From NCBI GenBank assembly GCA_900110395.1, contig FODP01000013.1, positions 1-64,000 of the forward strand: a stretch of DNA of 64,000 bases. Reading direction: 5' to 3'. Shown here piece after piece: positions 48,799-57,630 of this stretch (positions are counted from its first letter, which is position 1; each line of letters starts with the position of its first letter). The DNA is from Rhodospirillales bacterium URHD0017. GTDB taxonomy: Bacteria > Pseudomonadota > Alphaproteobacteria > Reyranellales > Reyranellaceae. Below the pieces are notes generated by a model that saw only the letters and a program-made list of their open reading frames with translations, was not told where the DNA came from and did not search any database. The position numbers were made by a program, and so were the translations under genes.

Positions 48799-49896
48799 TC
48801 AGACGTTGAACCGGAAGTGGAAGACGTCGCCGTCCTTGACGGCGTACTCCTTGCCTTCGAGCCGCAGCTTGCCGGCGTCGCGGGCGCCGGCTTCGCCGTT
48901 CAGCGTCACGTAGTCGTCGTAGGCGATGGTCTCGGCGCGGATGAAGCCCTTCTCGAAGTCGGTGTGGATCACACCGGCAGCCTCCGGTGCCTTGGCCTCG
49001 CGGCGCACGGTCCAGGCGCGCGCCTCCTTGGGGCCGACGGTGAAGAAGGTCACCAAGTCGAGCAGCTGGTAGCCGGCATGGACGACGCGGGCCAGGCCGG
49101 TCTCCTTGAGCCCCAGCGACGCCAGATAGTCGCCCTGGTCCTCCGGTGCCAGCTGCGCCACCTCGGCTTCGATGGCGGCCGAGATCACGACCGACGGCAT
49201 GCCGCGCTTCTTGGCGTATTCGGCGGCGGCCGCGCTGTGCTTGTTGCCTGAGGCGGCCGAGGCCTCCTCGACGTTCAGCACGTACATCATGGGCTTGGCG
49301 GTGATGAGCTGCAGGCGGGCGAACACCGGCCAATCCTCGTTGGTCAGCTCGGCCTCGCGCGCCGGTTTGCCGTCGCGCAGGGCCGCCAACGCCTTCGCCA
49401 CCACCGGCGCCTCGATGGCTGCTTCCTTGTCGCCGCCCTTGGCGCGCTTCTCGAGGTTGGGCAGGCGCTTCTCCAGCGAATCGAGGTCGGCCAGCATCAG
49501 CTCGGTCTCGACGATCTCGGCATCGCGCACCGGATCGATGCCGCCCGAGACGTGGGTGACATCGCCGTCTTCGAAGCAGCGCAGGACATGGGCGATGGCG
49601 TCGACCTCGCGGATGTTGGCCAAAAACTGGTTGCCCAGGCCCTCGCCCTTGGAGGCGCCCTTCACCAGGCCGGCGATGTCGACGAACTCGAGCTGGGTGT
49701 TGATGATCTTGGCCGAGGTCGCGATCGCCGCCAGCTTGTCGAGCCGCGGGTCGGGCACGGCGACGCGGCCGACATTGGGCTCGATGGTGCAGAACGGATA
49801 ATTGGCCGCCTGCGCCGCCTGGGTGGCAGTGAGCGCATTGAACAGGGTCGACTTGCCGACATTGGGCAGGCCGACGATTCCACAGTTGAAACCCAT
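48799..49896 (-). CDS. ychF: Redox-responsive ATPase/GTPase YchF (Obg family)
   Basis: 365 residues, full length. G1 GLPNVGKSTLFNALT, G3-type DIAGLVKGASKGEGLGNQFL and the YchF-specific NVEE segment (PMMYVLNVEEASAA) in place of NKxD explain its ATP preference. The C-terminal TGS-like region (FFTVGPKEARAWTVRREAKAPEAAGVIHTDFEKGFIRAE) is diagnostic. It acts in translation and oxidative stress. Starts 3 bases after pth. Confidence 0.96.
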   Translation of the reverse strand: MGFNCGIVGLPNVGKSTLFNALTATQAAQAANYPFCTIEPNVGRVAVPDPRLDKLAAIATSAKIINTQLEFVDIAGLVKGASKGEGLGNQFLANIREVDAIAHVLRCFEDGDVTHVSGGIDPVRDAEIVETELMLADLDSLEKRLPNLEKRAKGGDKEAAIEAPVVAKALAALRDGKPAREAELTNEDWPVFARLQLITAKPMMYVLNVEEASAASGNKHSAAAAEYAKKRGMPSVVISAAIEAEVAQLAPEDQGDYLASLGLKETGLARVVHAGYQLLDLVTFFTVGPKEARAWTVRREAKAPEAAGVIHTDFEKGFIRAETIAYDDYVTLNGEAGARDAGKLRLEGKEYAVKDGDVFHFRFNV

Positions 49897-49899
49897 CTC

Positions 49900-50538
49900 T
49901 TACGCTTTCGACTCTTCTTCGGGAGGTGCCCCTTTTGGAGGGGAGGGTGGCGGCGGCGCGAGATGCGCCACGCGGCTCATATAGCGTTCGTCGGCCTTGG
50001 CGCCACCTTCGGCGAGCAAGGCCGACTCCTCGGCCAGCGCGCCCAGCACCTTGGGCAGCCAGCCGTCCTTGGAATCGCGCTCGTCGGGCTCGAAGTCGCG
50101 CAGCACCCAGTGCAGCACCAGGTCCTTGTGCCCGGGATGGCCGATACCGATGCGTACCCGGCGATAGTCCTTGCCGACATGGGCATCGATGTCGCGCAGC
50201 CCGTTATGGCCGCCGGCGCCGCCGCCCTTCTTCATGCGGATGCGGCCGGGCGCGAGGTCGAGCTCGTCGTGGAACACTACGACGCGATCGAGTGGGATTT
50301 TCAGGAAGCGCACGGCCTCGCCCACGGCCTTGCTCGATTCGTTCATGAAGGTCATGGGCTTCAGGATCAGCGTGCGCTCGCCGCCGAGATGGCCTTCCGC
50401 CACCTCGCCGGCAAAACGCGTGCGCCACGGCGAGAAGACACGGCGGCGGACGATTTCGTCCACCGCCATGAATCCAACGTTGTGCCGGTGCCCCGCATAG
50501 CGCGGCCCGGGATTGCCGAGCCCGACCAGCAGAAGCAT
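49900..50538 (-). CDS. pth: Peptidyl-tRNA hydrolase
   Basis: 212 residues. LVGLGNPGPRYAGHRHNVGFMAVDEI holds the catalytic His (H20) and substrate-binding Asn; LILKPMTFMNESSKAV and VVFHDELDLAPGRIRMKKGGGAGGHNGLRDI complete the active site. It frees tRNA from prematurely released peptidyl-tRNA. It lies between rplY and ychF, the usual alphaproteobacterial order. The C-terminal tail (PPPPSPPKGAPPEEESKA) is a Pro/Glu-rich extension. Confidence 0.96.
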   Translation of the reverse strand: MLLLVGLGNPGPRYAGHRHNVGFMAVDEIVRRRVFSPWRTRFAGEVAEGHLGGERTLILKPMTFMNESSKAVGEAVRFLKIPLDRVVVFHDELDLAPGRIRMKKGGGAGGHNGLRDIDAHVGKDYRRVRIGIGHPGHKDLVLHWVLRDFEPDERDSKDGWLPKVLGALAEESALLAEGGAKADERYMSRVAHLAPPPPSPPKGAPPEEESKA

Positions 50539-50566
50539 CGAACGTACGGGTTTCTAAACCCGTCGC

Positions 50567-51328
50567 TTACTTCTTGGCCGGAGCCGGGGCCTTGCCGCCG
50601 GCTGCCGGAGCTGCCGCGCCCGCCGCCGGAGCCGCGCCCGCCGCGGGTGCCGCACCCGCCGCCGGAGCCGCACCTGCCGCCGGAGCCGCGCCCTCGGCCG
50701 CTGCCGGAGCCGACGCCGCTGCCGCCGCATCCGCAGCCGCCTGGGCCGCCGCCTCACGCACCACGGTCGGTGCCGCGATCGAGGCAACGGTGGCGTTCTT
50801 GTCGCGTGTCACCACGCGCACGCCCTCGGGGATCGCCAGCGCTGACAGATGGACCGAGTGGCCGATCTCGAGGCCGGTCAGGTCGACCTCGAAGTACTCG
50901 GGGATGCTGGCGGGCTTGGTGCGCACGGTGATCTCGTGCAGCACCACGTTCAGCACGCCGCCGCGCTTGATGCCGGGCGACGCCCCTTCGTTCCTGAAGT
51001 GGACCGGCACCTGCACGGAGATGATCGAGTCGGGCCCGATGCGCAGGAAGTCGAGATGCAGAGGCTTGTCCGTCACCGGATCGACCTGAACGTCGCGCGG
51101 CAGGACATCATAGCCCGTCCCCTCGACGTCGATCTTGAGCTGGTGATTGAAGAAGCCCTCCTTGTGCAGTTCGCGCTCGACCGATTTCGGCTCGACCGCG
51201 ATCATCACGGGGGGCTGCTTGTCGCCGTAGATCACGGCGGGAATCAGTCCATCGCGACGGCTGGAACGGGCGCCCCCTTTGCCGGCCCGGTCCCGCTTCT
51301 TCGCGATCACCTTTGACGTCTCTGCCAT
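50567..51328 (-). CDS. rplY: 50S ribosomal protein L25/general stress protein Ctc with Ala-Pro repeat tail
   Basis: 253 residues. The 5S-rRNA-binding L25 domain (about 5-95: KKRDRAGKGGARSSRRDGLIPAVIYG) and Ctc C-terminal beta domain (to about 190: SVQVPVHFRNEGASPGIKRGG, EYFEVDLTGLEIGHSVHLSAL) are standard. Beyond them is an Ala-rich tail ending in four or five GAAPAA hexapeptides (coding positions 50594-50695). The tail is far outside the conserved fold and built from an 18-bp DNA unit. The order prs-rplY-pth-ychF is conserved. Confidence 0.95.
   Translation of the reverse strand: MAETSKVIAKKRDRAGKGGARSSRRDGLIPAVIYGDKQPPVMIAVEPKSVERELHKEGFFNHQLKIDVEGTGYDVLPRDVQVDPVTDKPLHLDFLRIGPDSIISVQVPVHFRNEGASPGIKRGGVLNVVLHEITVRTKPASIPEYFEVDLTGLEIGHSVHLSALAIPEGVRVVTRDKNATVASIAAPTVVREAAAQAAADAAAAASAPAAAEGAAPAAGAAPAAGAAPAAGAAPAAGAAAPAAGGKAPAPAKK
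50594..50695 (-). repeat. In-gene 18-bp tandem repeat encoding GAAPAA
   Basis: Four to five near-identical 18-bp units encode (GAAPAA)n at the end of rplY. Units differ mainly at third positions, which points to duplication by slippage followed by drift. Confidence 0.7.
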
Positions 51329-51419
51329 TTCAACTTCTCCTAAGGTTTGCTGTTTCTCTCTCTCTCACTCACGGCGTGGCCTCCAGGGGTGCCAATCGCC
51401 GGATCTCCAAAAACTTCTC

Positions 51420-52352
51420 CTAATCGAAGAGGCTCGATACCGAGGTCTCCTCCGAAATCCGCTTGATCGCCTCGGCCATCAGCGTGGCGATGCTGAGCGG
51501 CCGCACGTTGGGTGACACACGCACCGCTTCGGTCGGTTGGATCGAATCGGTGATCACCATCTTCTCCATCGGCGAGGCTGCGACGCGGGCCACCGCGCCG
51601 CCCGACAGCACGCCGTGCGTGACGTAGGCCGACACCGACTTCGCCCCCTGGTCCATCAGGGCGACGGCGGCGTTGCACAGCGTGCCGGCCGAATCGACGA
51701 TGTCGTCGATCAGGATGCAGTCGCGGTTCTTGACGTCGCCGATGACGTTCATGACCTCGCTGACGCCGGCCTGCTCGCGCCGCTTGTCGATGATCGCGAG
51801 GTCGGCGTCAATGCGCTTGGCGACCGCACGGGCGCGCACCACGCCGCCAACGTCGGGCGACACGACGGTGAGCTCGCGGTTCGACAGCGTGTCCTTGATG
51901 TCCTTGCCGAACAACGGGCCGGCGAACAGGTTGTCGACGGGGATATCGAAGAAGCCCTGGATCTGCGCGGCATGCAGGTCGAGGGTGAGCACGCGGCTGG
52001 CGCCGGCGTGGGTCAGGAGATTGGCCACCAGCTTGGCCGAGATCGGCGTGCGCGGGCCGGTGCGGCGATCCTGGCGGGCGTAGCCGTAGTAGGGGATCAC
52101 CGCGGTGATGCGGCGCGCCGAGCTGCGGCGCAGCGCATCGATGGTGATCAGGAGCTCCATCAGATGGTCGTTGGCGGGGAAGCTCGTCGATTGGAGGACG
52201 AACATGTCCTCGCCGCGCACGTTCTCCAGGATCTCGACGAAAATCTCGTTGTCGGAGAAGCGGCGGACGTTGGCCTTGACCAGCGGCAAGGCCAGCTTGG
52301 CGGAAATGGCTTCCGCCAGCGGACGATTGCTGTTGCCGGTGAGAATCTTCAT
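51420..52352 (-). CDS. prs: Ribose-phosphate pyrophosphokinase (PRPP synthase)
   Basis: 310 residues, class I length. FSDNEIFVEILENVRGEDMFVLQS, the catalytic flexible loop YYGYARQDRRTGPRTPISAKLVANLL, LDLHAAQIQGFFDIPVDNL and the PRPP-binding DCILIDDIVDSAGTLCNAA are all intact. It makes PRPP from ribose-5-phosphate and ATP for nucleotides, His and Trp. It leads the rplY-pth-ychF string; the 185-base gap to the divergent LysR gene must hold both promoters, but none is clear by eye. Confidence 0.97.
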   Translation of the reverse strand: MKILTGNSNRPLAEAISAKLALPLVKANVRRFSDNEIFVEILENVRGEDMFVLQSTSFPANDHLMELLITIDALRRSSARRITAVIPYYGYARQDRRTGPRTPISAKLVANLLTHAGASRVLTLDLHAAQIQGFFDIPVDNLFAGPLFGKDIKDTLSNRELTVVSPDVGGVVRARAVAKRIDADLAIIDKRREQAGVSEVMNVIGDVKNRDCILIDDIVDSAGTLCNAAVALMDQGAKSVSAYVTHGVLSGGAVARVAASPMEKMVITDSIQPTEAVRVSPNVRPLSIATLMAEAIKRISEETSVSSLFD

Positions 52353-52537
52353 ATCGCGACCCCTGTCGCCGGGCGGGTTTCGTTAAGCCGTTGAATTCAA
52401 ACGACAAAACGGCCACTCCCGGCCGCGACGCGGCGGACCATACCAATGAGTCCCGGCGCTGTAAACGCCCTGAAATATCGCGGTTTTTTGTACGTGGACA
52501 GGCGGTCGCAGGCCGTCCTGCCAGGGTACCGTAGGCG

Positions 52538-53428
52538 ATGATGGCGCGCCTTCCCTCGCTGCGTTCGGTCGTGGTGTTCGTTGCGGCGGGCCGTGCGCTC
52601 AGCTTCACCGAAGCGGCCAGGGCCGTCCATCTCACGCCGTCGGCGGTCAGCCGGCGCATGAGCGGGCTCGAGCGCGAGCTGGGCGTGGCCCTGTTCCGTC
52701 GCTTCAACCGCCGCCTCGAATTGACGCGGGCCGGCGAACGCTACCTGGCGGCCACCGGGCAGGCGATCGACCTGATCGCCCGCGAGAGCGAGGCGATCCG
52801 GCCGCGGCGGCGGCGCACGACGTTGCGGCTTTCGGTCCTGCAATCTTTTGCCAGCACCTGGCTGGTGCCGCGGCTCGCTGCGCTCAAGGCCCGGCGACCG
52901 GACCTCGATGTCGAGGTCGAAACGTCCGCGGAGCTGATGGACCTGAGCGATGACCGCTTCGATGCGGCGATCCGCTTCGGCAAGGGCCACTGGCCGGGCC
53001 TCAGAGCCGACCGCCTGTTCGAGGTGCGGGTCTTCCCGGTGGCGGCGCCGCCGGTCCGTCGACGCGGCATTACATCCGCTGCGCTCGACCGCAGCGTGCT
53101 GCTCGGCGTGGCCCAGACTCCGGACCTCTGGTCGCAGTATCTGTCGGGCGTCGGGCTCGGCGGTTACCGGCCGCGCCGGACGCAGAGCTTCGACAATGTG
53201 CAGGTGATGTTCGAGGCGGCGGCCAATGGGCTCGGCCTCGCCCTGGCGGCCAGGGAGCTGGCGACGGGCTATCTGTCGGCGGGTCGACTCGTCGAGCCCT
53301 TCTGCGAGGAGCCGGTGCGGCTGAGGCAAGGCTACTACCTCGTCTACCGCGCCGACCGGCGCGACGAACCGGCCCTGCGGACACTGCGCAAGGCGTTGGT
53401 GGCCGACGCGCACGATCGGATGCGCTGA
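52538..53428 (+). CDS. LysR-family transcriptional regulator (GcvA-like)
   Basis: 296 residues. The N-terminal HTH (SLRSVVVFVAAGRALSFTEAARAVHLTPSAVSRRMSGLERELGVALFRRF) is canonical. The effector domain opens LRLSVLQSFASTWLVPRLAALKARRPDLDVEVETS and contains FDAAIRFGKGHWPGLRADRLF, as in GcvA-type members. It is divergent from prs. The following SnoaL-like gene is a possible target. Confidence 0.9.
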   Translation: MMARLPSLRSVVVFVAAGRALSFTEAARAVHLTPSAVSRRMSGLERELGVALFRRFNRRLELTRAGERYLAATGQAIDLIARESEAIRPRRRRTTLRLSVLQSFASTWLVPRLAALKARRPDLDVEVETSAELMDLSDDRFDAAIRFGKGHWPGLRADRLFEVRVFPVAAPPVRRRGITSAALDRSVLLGVAQTPDLWSQYLSGVGLGGYRPRRTQSFDNVQVMFEAAANGLGLALAARELATGYLSAGRLVEPFCEEPVRLRQGYYLVYRADRRDEPALRTLRKALVADAHDRMR

Positions 53429-53510
53429 CGTCACGCGAGGCCGTCGTTTCGGCATTTGCCCGGCGAACAGGCGAGCCCCTAGCGTGCGGCAACCCGTTCA
53501 GGAGTCAGCC

Positions 53511-53990
53511 ATGCGCCACGCCGTGCTCGCCATCCTTGCCCTGCTTGTCTCCGCCACGTCCTCCTGGGCGGCGGACGTCGAGGCGAACAAGCAGCTCTAC
53601 CGCAATCTCATGGAGGACGTGTGGGTGAAGCGCCAGCCCGCCGCCATCGAGAAGTACCTGGCGCCCAACTTCATCGAGCACAACAAGAACATCTCGTCGA
53701 GCATCGAGGGAAGGAAGCAGTTCGTCGCCGCGCTTCTGGCGGGCTTCAGCGACTACCGGGCCGAGATCCAGATCATCGTCGCCGAGGGCGACATGGTGGT
53801 GGCCCGTGTCGAATGGACCGGTACCCAGGACGGGCCGTTCCTGGGCCGGCCGGCGACCGGCAACAAGCTGCGCTTCTCCACGGCCGACTTCTTCCGTGTC
53901 GAGAACGGCAAGTTCGTCGAGCATTGGGACGTGGTCGATAGCCTGCCCCGCGCCGTGGCGTTCGGCCTGGTGCCGCCGCCCGCGCGGTAG
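53511..53990 (+). CDS. Secreted SnoaL-like/NTF2-fold protein (ester cyclase type)
   Basis: 159 residues from ATG 53511 with CAGGAG upstream. A signal peptide (MRHAVLAILALLVSATSSWA) precedes a SnoaL-like domain: NKQLYRNLMEDVWVKRQPAAIEKYLAPNFIEHNKN, FVAALLAGFSDYRAEIQIIVAEGDMVVARVEWTGTQDG and ADFFRVENGKFVEHWDVVDSLP. The NTF2-fold cavity family has varied functions; export is notable. The substrate is unknown. Confidence 0.83.
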   Translation: MRHAVLAILALLVSATSSWAADVEANKQLYRNLMEDVWVKRQPAAIEKYLAPNFIEHNKNISSSIEGRKQFVAALLAGFSDYRAEIQIIVAEGDMVVARVEWTGTQDGPFLGRPATGNKLRFSTADFFRVENGKFVEHWDVVDSLPRAVAFGLVPPPAR

Positions 53991-54017
53991 AGCGCAATCC
54001 TGCGCTAAGCTGCCGGC

Positions 54018-54401
54018 ATGAAGTTCCACATCCTCGACGGTTTTCCCAAGTCGGTCTCGCCCAGCAGCCACGCCACCGAGTCCGGCGGCTTCGTCTTCCT
54101 CACGGGCCAGTTCGGCCGCGATCTCGACGCTCCGGCCAAGCCCCTGCCGGAAGGCATCAAGGCGCAGACGGATCGCACGCTCAGCAACATGCGCCGCGTG
54201 CTGGGCTCGCTCGGTCTCACCATGGGCCAGGTGATGAGCGTCCGGGTGTTCCTGACGCACTTCAAGCGCGACTACGACGCCATGAACGAGGTCTATGCCG
54301 GCTTCTTCCACGAGGGCGCGCGGCCGGCGCGGACCTGCGTCGGCGTCACCGACCTGGTGCGCGATGCGCTGATCGAGATCGACTGCATCGCGAGGCGCTG
54401 A
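54018..54401 (+). CDS. RidA/YjgF-family protein
   Basis: 127 residues. In contrast to the RidA at 41205, the functional Arg is present (RPARTCVGVTDL). Other landmarks are ESGGFVFLTGQFGRD, QTDRTLSNMRRVLGSLGLTMGQVMSVRVFLT and the terminal ALIEIDCIARR. It probably hydrolyses reactive imines/enamines or acts in a catabolic step. It stands 27 bases after the SnoaL-like gene. Confidence 0.9.
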   Translation: MKFHILDGFPKSVSPSSHATESGGFVFLTGQFGRDLDAPAKPLPEGIKAQTDRTLSNMRRVLGSLGLTMGQVMSVRVFLTHFKRDYDAMNEVYAGFFHEGARPARTCVGVTDLVRDALIEIDCIARR

Positions 54402-54410
54402 GTTCTCATT

Positions 54411-54485
54411 GCTGGGAGCGCGCCACTCCGTGTCGCTCATGCGCTGTGCGATCCACGAAGATGCGCCGAGTGGCGCGCTCCCAGC
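54411..54485. repeat. Inverted repeat, family B copy 2
   Basis: 18-bp perfect arms, GCTGGGAGCGCGCCACTC (54411-54428) and GAGTGGCGCGCTCCCAGC (54468-54485). The centre closely matches that of copy 3 at 61860-61937, showing a mobile or copied element of about 75 bp. It sits between convergent genes. Confidence 0.85.
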
Positions 54486-54490
54486 AAAGA

Positions 54491-55960
54491 CTAGGCGTGC
54501 GGGTTGGCGACGAAGGGCCATTGCCCCTTGTCGACCTTGGTGTAGGGCAGCAGCGACCAGTCGGGCACCAGCGCGCCGGGGGCGGCGACATAGACCACTT
54601 CGCTGGCGATCGGGGCGTAGGCGGCGTGGAAGTGCTGCATCGACTTCACGACCACGATCTTCTTGGTGCCAGGGTCGACGCCGAGCTTGGTGAAGCAGTC
54701 GCGGCTGTGGCACTGACTGCGCTTGGAATTGACGATCACCGTCACGCCCTCGATCTGCAGGGCGGCCACGTCGCCGATCGGGTTCACGCCCTTGCGCTGG
54801 CCACCGAACTCGATGGTGACGTCCTTCTCGACCTTGAGCACCTTGGCGCGGGCGTCGATCGGCGGGCCGGACTGCGGCCCGAGCTTGCCGCCGAGGCGGA
54901 TGTCAAGCTCGGCGCCTTCGCCGACCTCGAAGGCGAGCTTCACCGCGCCGGGATCCCAGATCATGGCGATGGCGGCGTCCTTCACCTTCTTGTCGAGCAG
55001 GGCCTTCAGGATGAAGGTCGAATCGGAGGCGGCCCCGCCGCCGGCATTGTCCGACACATCGGCCAGCACCATGGGCTTGGGCAGGTTGTGCGAGCTCACA
55101 CGCGCCATTGCCGCGTCGAGCGAGACGTAGGGCGGCTGGGTGGCTTCGCGCATGGCGAAGAACTCCTTGCCGAGCTCGCGCGCCAGCTTCTCGGCCTTGG
55201 CCTTGTCGCCGTCGGTGATGGCAATGACCTTGCTGCCCATCTCCTGGATGTCGGACCACGGAAAGCCATGGGCGACGGACAGGGACAGCACGCCGTCCTT
55301 GCCTTCCATCGTCTGCAGCTTGTCGACGAAACCACGCATCGGCTGCCGGGTGGTGTGGAAGATGCCGATCATTCTGCAGTCCCACGCGGCCATCACCGGC
55401 TTGGTGTGGCCCTCGATGGCGCCTTCCATCACGTTGAACAGGTCGTCGGCGCGCTCGGGCACGTCGACATGCGGGTATTCCTTGAACAGCACCAGCGCGG
55501 TGGCGTCGCGCAGGGTGCCGTCGCCGATGTTGCAATGGAGGTCCAGTTCGGCGCCGACCGGCACGTCGGGCCCGACCACCTTGCGGACATGGGCCAGGAT
55601 GTCGCTTTCGCAGTCGTCGTAGCCCTCGGCCACCATGGCGCCGTGCATGGACAGGAACACGCCATCGACCGGCATCGCCGCCTTCAGGTCGGCAATGATC
55701 TCGTCGCGGAAGGATTCGTAGACCTTCTTCACCGTCCTGCCGGCGGGCTGGGCAAAGGCGCACAGGCTCTCGACGACCTGCCAGCCCTTGGCTTCGGCGC
55801 GGCCGCGCCACACCGCCAGGGGTGCGCCGAACATCGGCACGTTCTTGCCGTAGCTGCCCTTGCGGAAGAGGCAGGTCTCCTCGAAGAGTTGGTGGCCGGT
55901 GGGGATGGAGGCGAAGGTGTTGGTTTCGGTACCGAGGCACGCCGTGAAAATCTTTTTCAT
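54491..55960 (-). CDS. M81-family metallopeptidase (MlrC/microcystinase-C-like)
   Basis: 489 residues from ATG 55960 (MKKIFTACLGTETNTFASIPTG). The family DUF1485/MlrC N-terminus shows GTETNTF, VDGVFLSMHGAMVAEGYDDCESDIL, VPVGAELDLHCNI and MVLADVSDNAGGGAASDSTFIL, with the zinc ligands expected in the MHGAM and DLHCN segments. The MlrC C-terminal domain follows (VTIEFGGQRKGVNPIGDVAALQIEGVTVIVNSKRSQ). Homologues cleave small peptides or D-amino-acid compounds; microcystin is only one known substrate. Confidence 0.9.
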   Translation of the reverse strand: MKKIFTACLGTETNTFASIPTGHQLFEETCLFRKGSYGKNVPMFGAPLAVWRGRAEAKGWQVVESLCAFAQPAGRTVKKVYESFRDEIIADLKAAMPVDGVFLSMHGAMVAEGYDDCESDILAHVRKVVGPDVPVGAELDLHCNIGDGTLRDATALVLFKEYPHVDVPERADDLFNVMEGAIEGHTKPVMAAWDCRMIGIFHTTRQPMRGFVDKLQTMEGKDGVLSLSVAHGFPWSDIQEMGSKVIAITDGDKAKAEKLARELGKEFFAMREATQPPYVSLDAAMARVSSHNLPKPMVLADVSDNAGGGAASDSTFILKALLDKKVKDAAIAMIWDPGAVKLAFEVGEGAELDIRLGGKLGPQSGPPIDARAKVLKVEKDVTIEFGGQRKGVNPIGDVAALQIEGVTVIVNSKRSQCHSRDCFTKLGVDPGTKKIVVVKSMQHFHAAYAPIASEVVYVAAPGALVPDWSLLPYTKVDKGQWPFVANPHA

Positions 55961-56007
55961 GCCCGCGATCTTGGGCGAGGTGCGGCATGCCCGCAACCAT
56001 CCGAGCG

Positions 56008-57549
56008 TCAGAGGATCATCTCGGCCGCGGCGCCGCCGGCGAGGATGGCGCCCGTGAAGCCCCCGCTGCCCGCGTACGACGACGCTAGATAGAGTCCGCG
56101 AATGGGTGTCCTCGGCGAGCGCCGGATGCCGCGCCAGATCGGGCCGGACGGCGGCAGCGGGGCGAAGCCGTAGACCGCACCGCCCGGCGTATTGAGGTAG
56201 TTGTGCATCGACAGCGCCGTGTTGAAGACCGAGGCAACGACGTGCGTAGCGAAACCAGGAAATTCACGATCAATCGTGGCCATGATGGCTCGCCGCCATT
56301 GCTCTCGTTTGGCGTCGCGGTTGGCCTTGTCGAGGCCGATCCAGTTGGCCAGCCGATCGACGCCGACCACGGAGACCGGATAGGGCGGCCCACCCAATCC
56401 GGAATCGATGGCGGAGTAGTCGACGACGGTCATCGGCGGCTGCTCGTGTCCCGGCGCGGCTTCGAGCAGGTCCGCACTGCGGCGATAGTCGGACAGGCTC
56501 CGCAGCCACGACGGCAGCAGGAAGGTCGCATAACTTCGCAAGCCAAGCGTCGCGGGACGGACGGATAGCCCGAACGTCACCGAAAACAACGAAATCGACG
56601 ACGGAAGATCGGCATAGGCCGACCAGAAGCGGCCTCGTGCCGACGACGGCAGCATTGCCGACAGCACGGCGGGGGCCGCATTGGCGACAATGACCGGCGC
56701 CCGCGCCTCCATCGGCTCGGCGCCGCGTCGGTCCGCATGCACCACTCCCGACGGGGAACCGTCGCCGGCGAGGCGGATCGCCGTCACCTGGCGGCCCAGC
56801 AGGATCTCGCCGCCTGCCTGCCTCGTTGCGTCGGCCAGCGCCTGACTGAGGCGCGTCGAGCCGCCGCGGACGTAGCGTCCGCCGGACGCCAGGTAGCCAC
56901 CTTGTGCCACCGCGAACAGAACCCACCACAATCGGTCGGGATCGTCGTGCCAATAGGGAAGGTTTGCGGCCAGCGCGCACTTCAGCGCCTCGTTGTCTCC
57001 GAATGCCCGGTCGAACACCTGCGCTACCGATCGCCGCCAGTCCCGAACCAAGGGGACGAGTTTGACGAGTGCCGCAAAACCTTCGCGCGGATCGCGGAAG
57101 GCTTCCCGCCGCCGGCTGAGCGTCCCGAGGCCGGACGTGATGCGTTCCATGTCGCCCAACGCTGCGGCGATGCCAGCCTTGCTGGAGGGGAAGCGCTCGG
57201 TCAGGGCGGAACGGGCTGCGACAAAGCCGTCGGGCAGGACGAACGGTTGTCCGACGGGTCCGCCGCGAACCTCGTAGATCGAGCCGGTCGGCACCCATTC
57301 GACGGCGTCAAGGATTCCGATGCGGGCGAGAATGGCGTGCTTGGGATCGAGCGGGTCGGCCGGATCGGCTGTTTCGTGAAGGGAAGCCTCGATCGACAGG
57401 TCGCCGACCTTGTAGGTCGATGCCGCGCCGCCGACCGATTCATTGCGCTCGATGATGAGGGTCCTGCGGCCGGCCCGAGCGAGCAGCGCCGCCGTCGTGA
57501 GGCCGCCCAGGCCTGCGCCGATCACGATGGCATCGTAGGGCGGTCCCAT
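56008..57549 (-). CDS. FAD-dependent phytoene desaturase/carotenoid isomerase-like oxidoreductase
   Basis: 513 residues from ATG 57549 (AAGGGG 5 bases upstream), preferred over a GTG eight codons earlier. The dinucleotide-binding N-terminus (YDAIVIGAGLGGLTTAALLARAGRRTLIIERNESVGGAA) is of the CrtI/NAD(P)/FAD-dependent oxidoreductase type. GGRYVRGGSTRLSQALADATRQAGGEILLGRQVTAI and the C-terminal GLYLASSYAGSGGFTGAILAGGAAAEMIL also fit. No other carotenoid genes are nearby, so the substrate is open. Confidence 0.88.
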   Translation of the reverse strand: MGPPYDAIVIGAGLGGLTTAALLARAGRRTLIIERNESVGGAASTYKVGDLSIEASLHETADPADPLDPKHAILARIGILDAVEWVPTGSIYEVRGGPVGQPFVLPDGFVAARSALTERFPSSKAGIAAALGDMERITSGLGTLSRRREAFRDPREGFAALVKLVPLVRDWRRSVAQVFDRAFGDNEALKCALAANLPYWHDDPDRLWWVLFAVAQGGYLASGGRYVRGGSTRLSQALADATRQAGGEILLGRQVTAIRLAGDGSPSGVVHADRRGAEPMEARAPVIVANAAPAVLSAMLPSSARGRFWSAYADLPSSISLFSVTFGLSVRPATLGLRSYATFLLPSWLRSLSDYRRSADLLEAAPGHEQPPMTVVDYSAIDSGLGGPPYPVSVVGVDRLANWIGLDKANRDAKREQWRRAIMATIDREFPGFATHVVASVFNTALSMHNYLNTPGGAVYGFAPLPPSGPIWRGIRRSPRTPIRGLYLASSYAGSGGFTGAILAGGAAAEMIL

Positions 57550-57630
57550 CGCTTCCCCTTGGTTCGCGGACACGTGGCGGATCGGACCCGACTCGCAGCA
57601 GGTGCGCTTTGATACAGCTCAAGGGCGCGG

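Noticed and set aside
50554..50787. Arg-rich frame across the end of rplY
   Set aside because: It is a frame-shifted reading of the GAAPAA-encoding repeat and has no independent start signal or domain.
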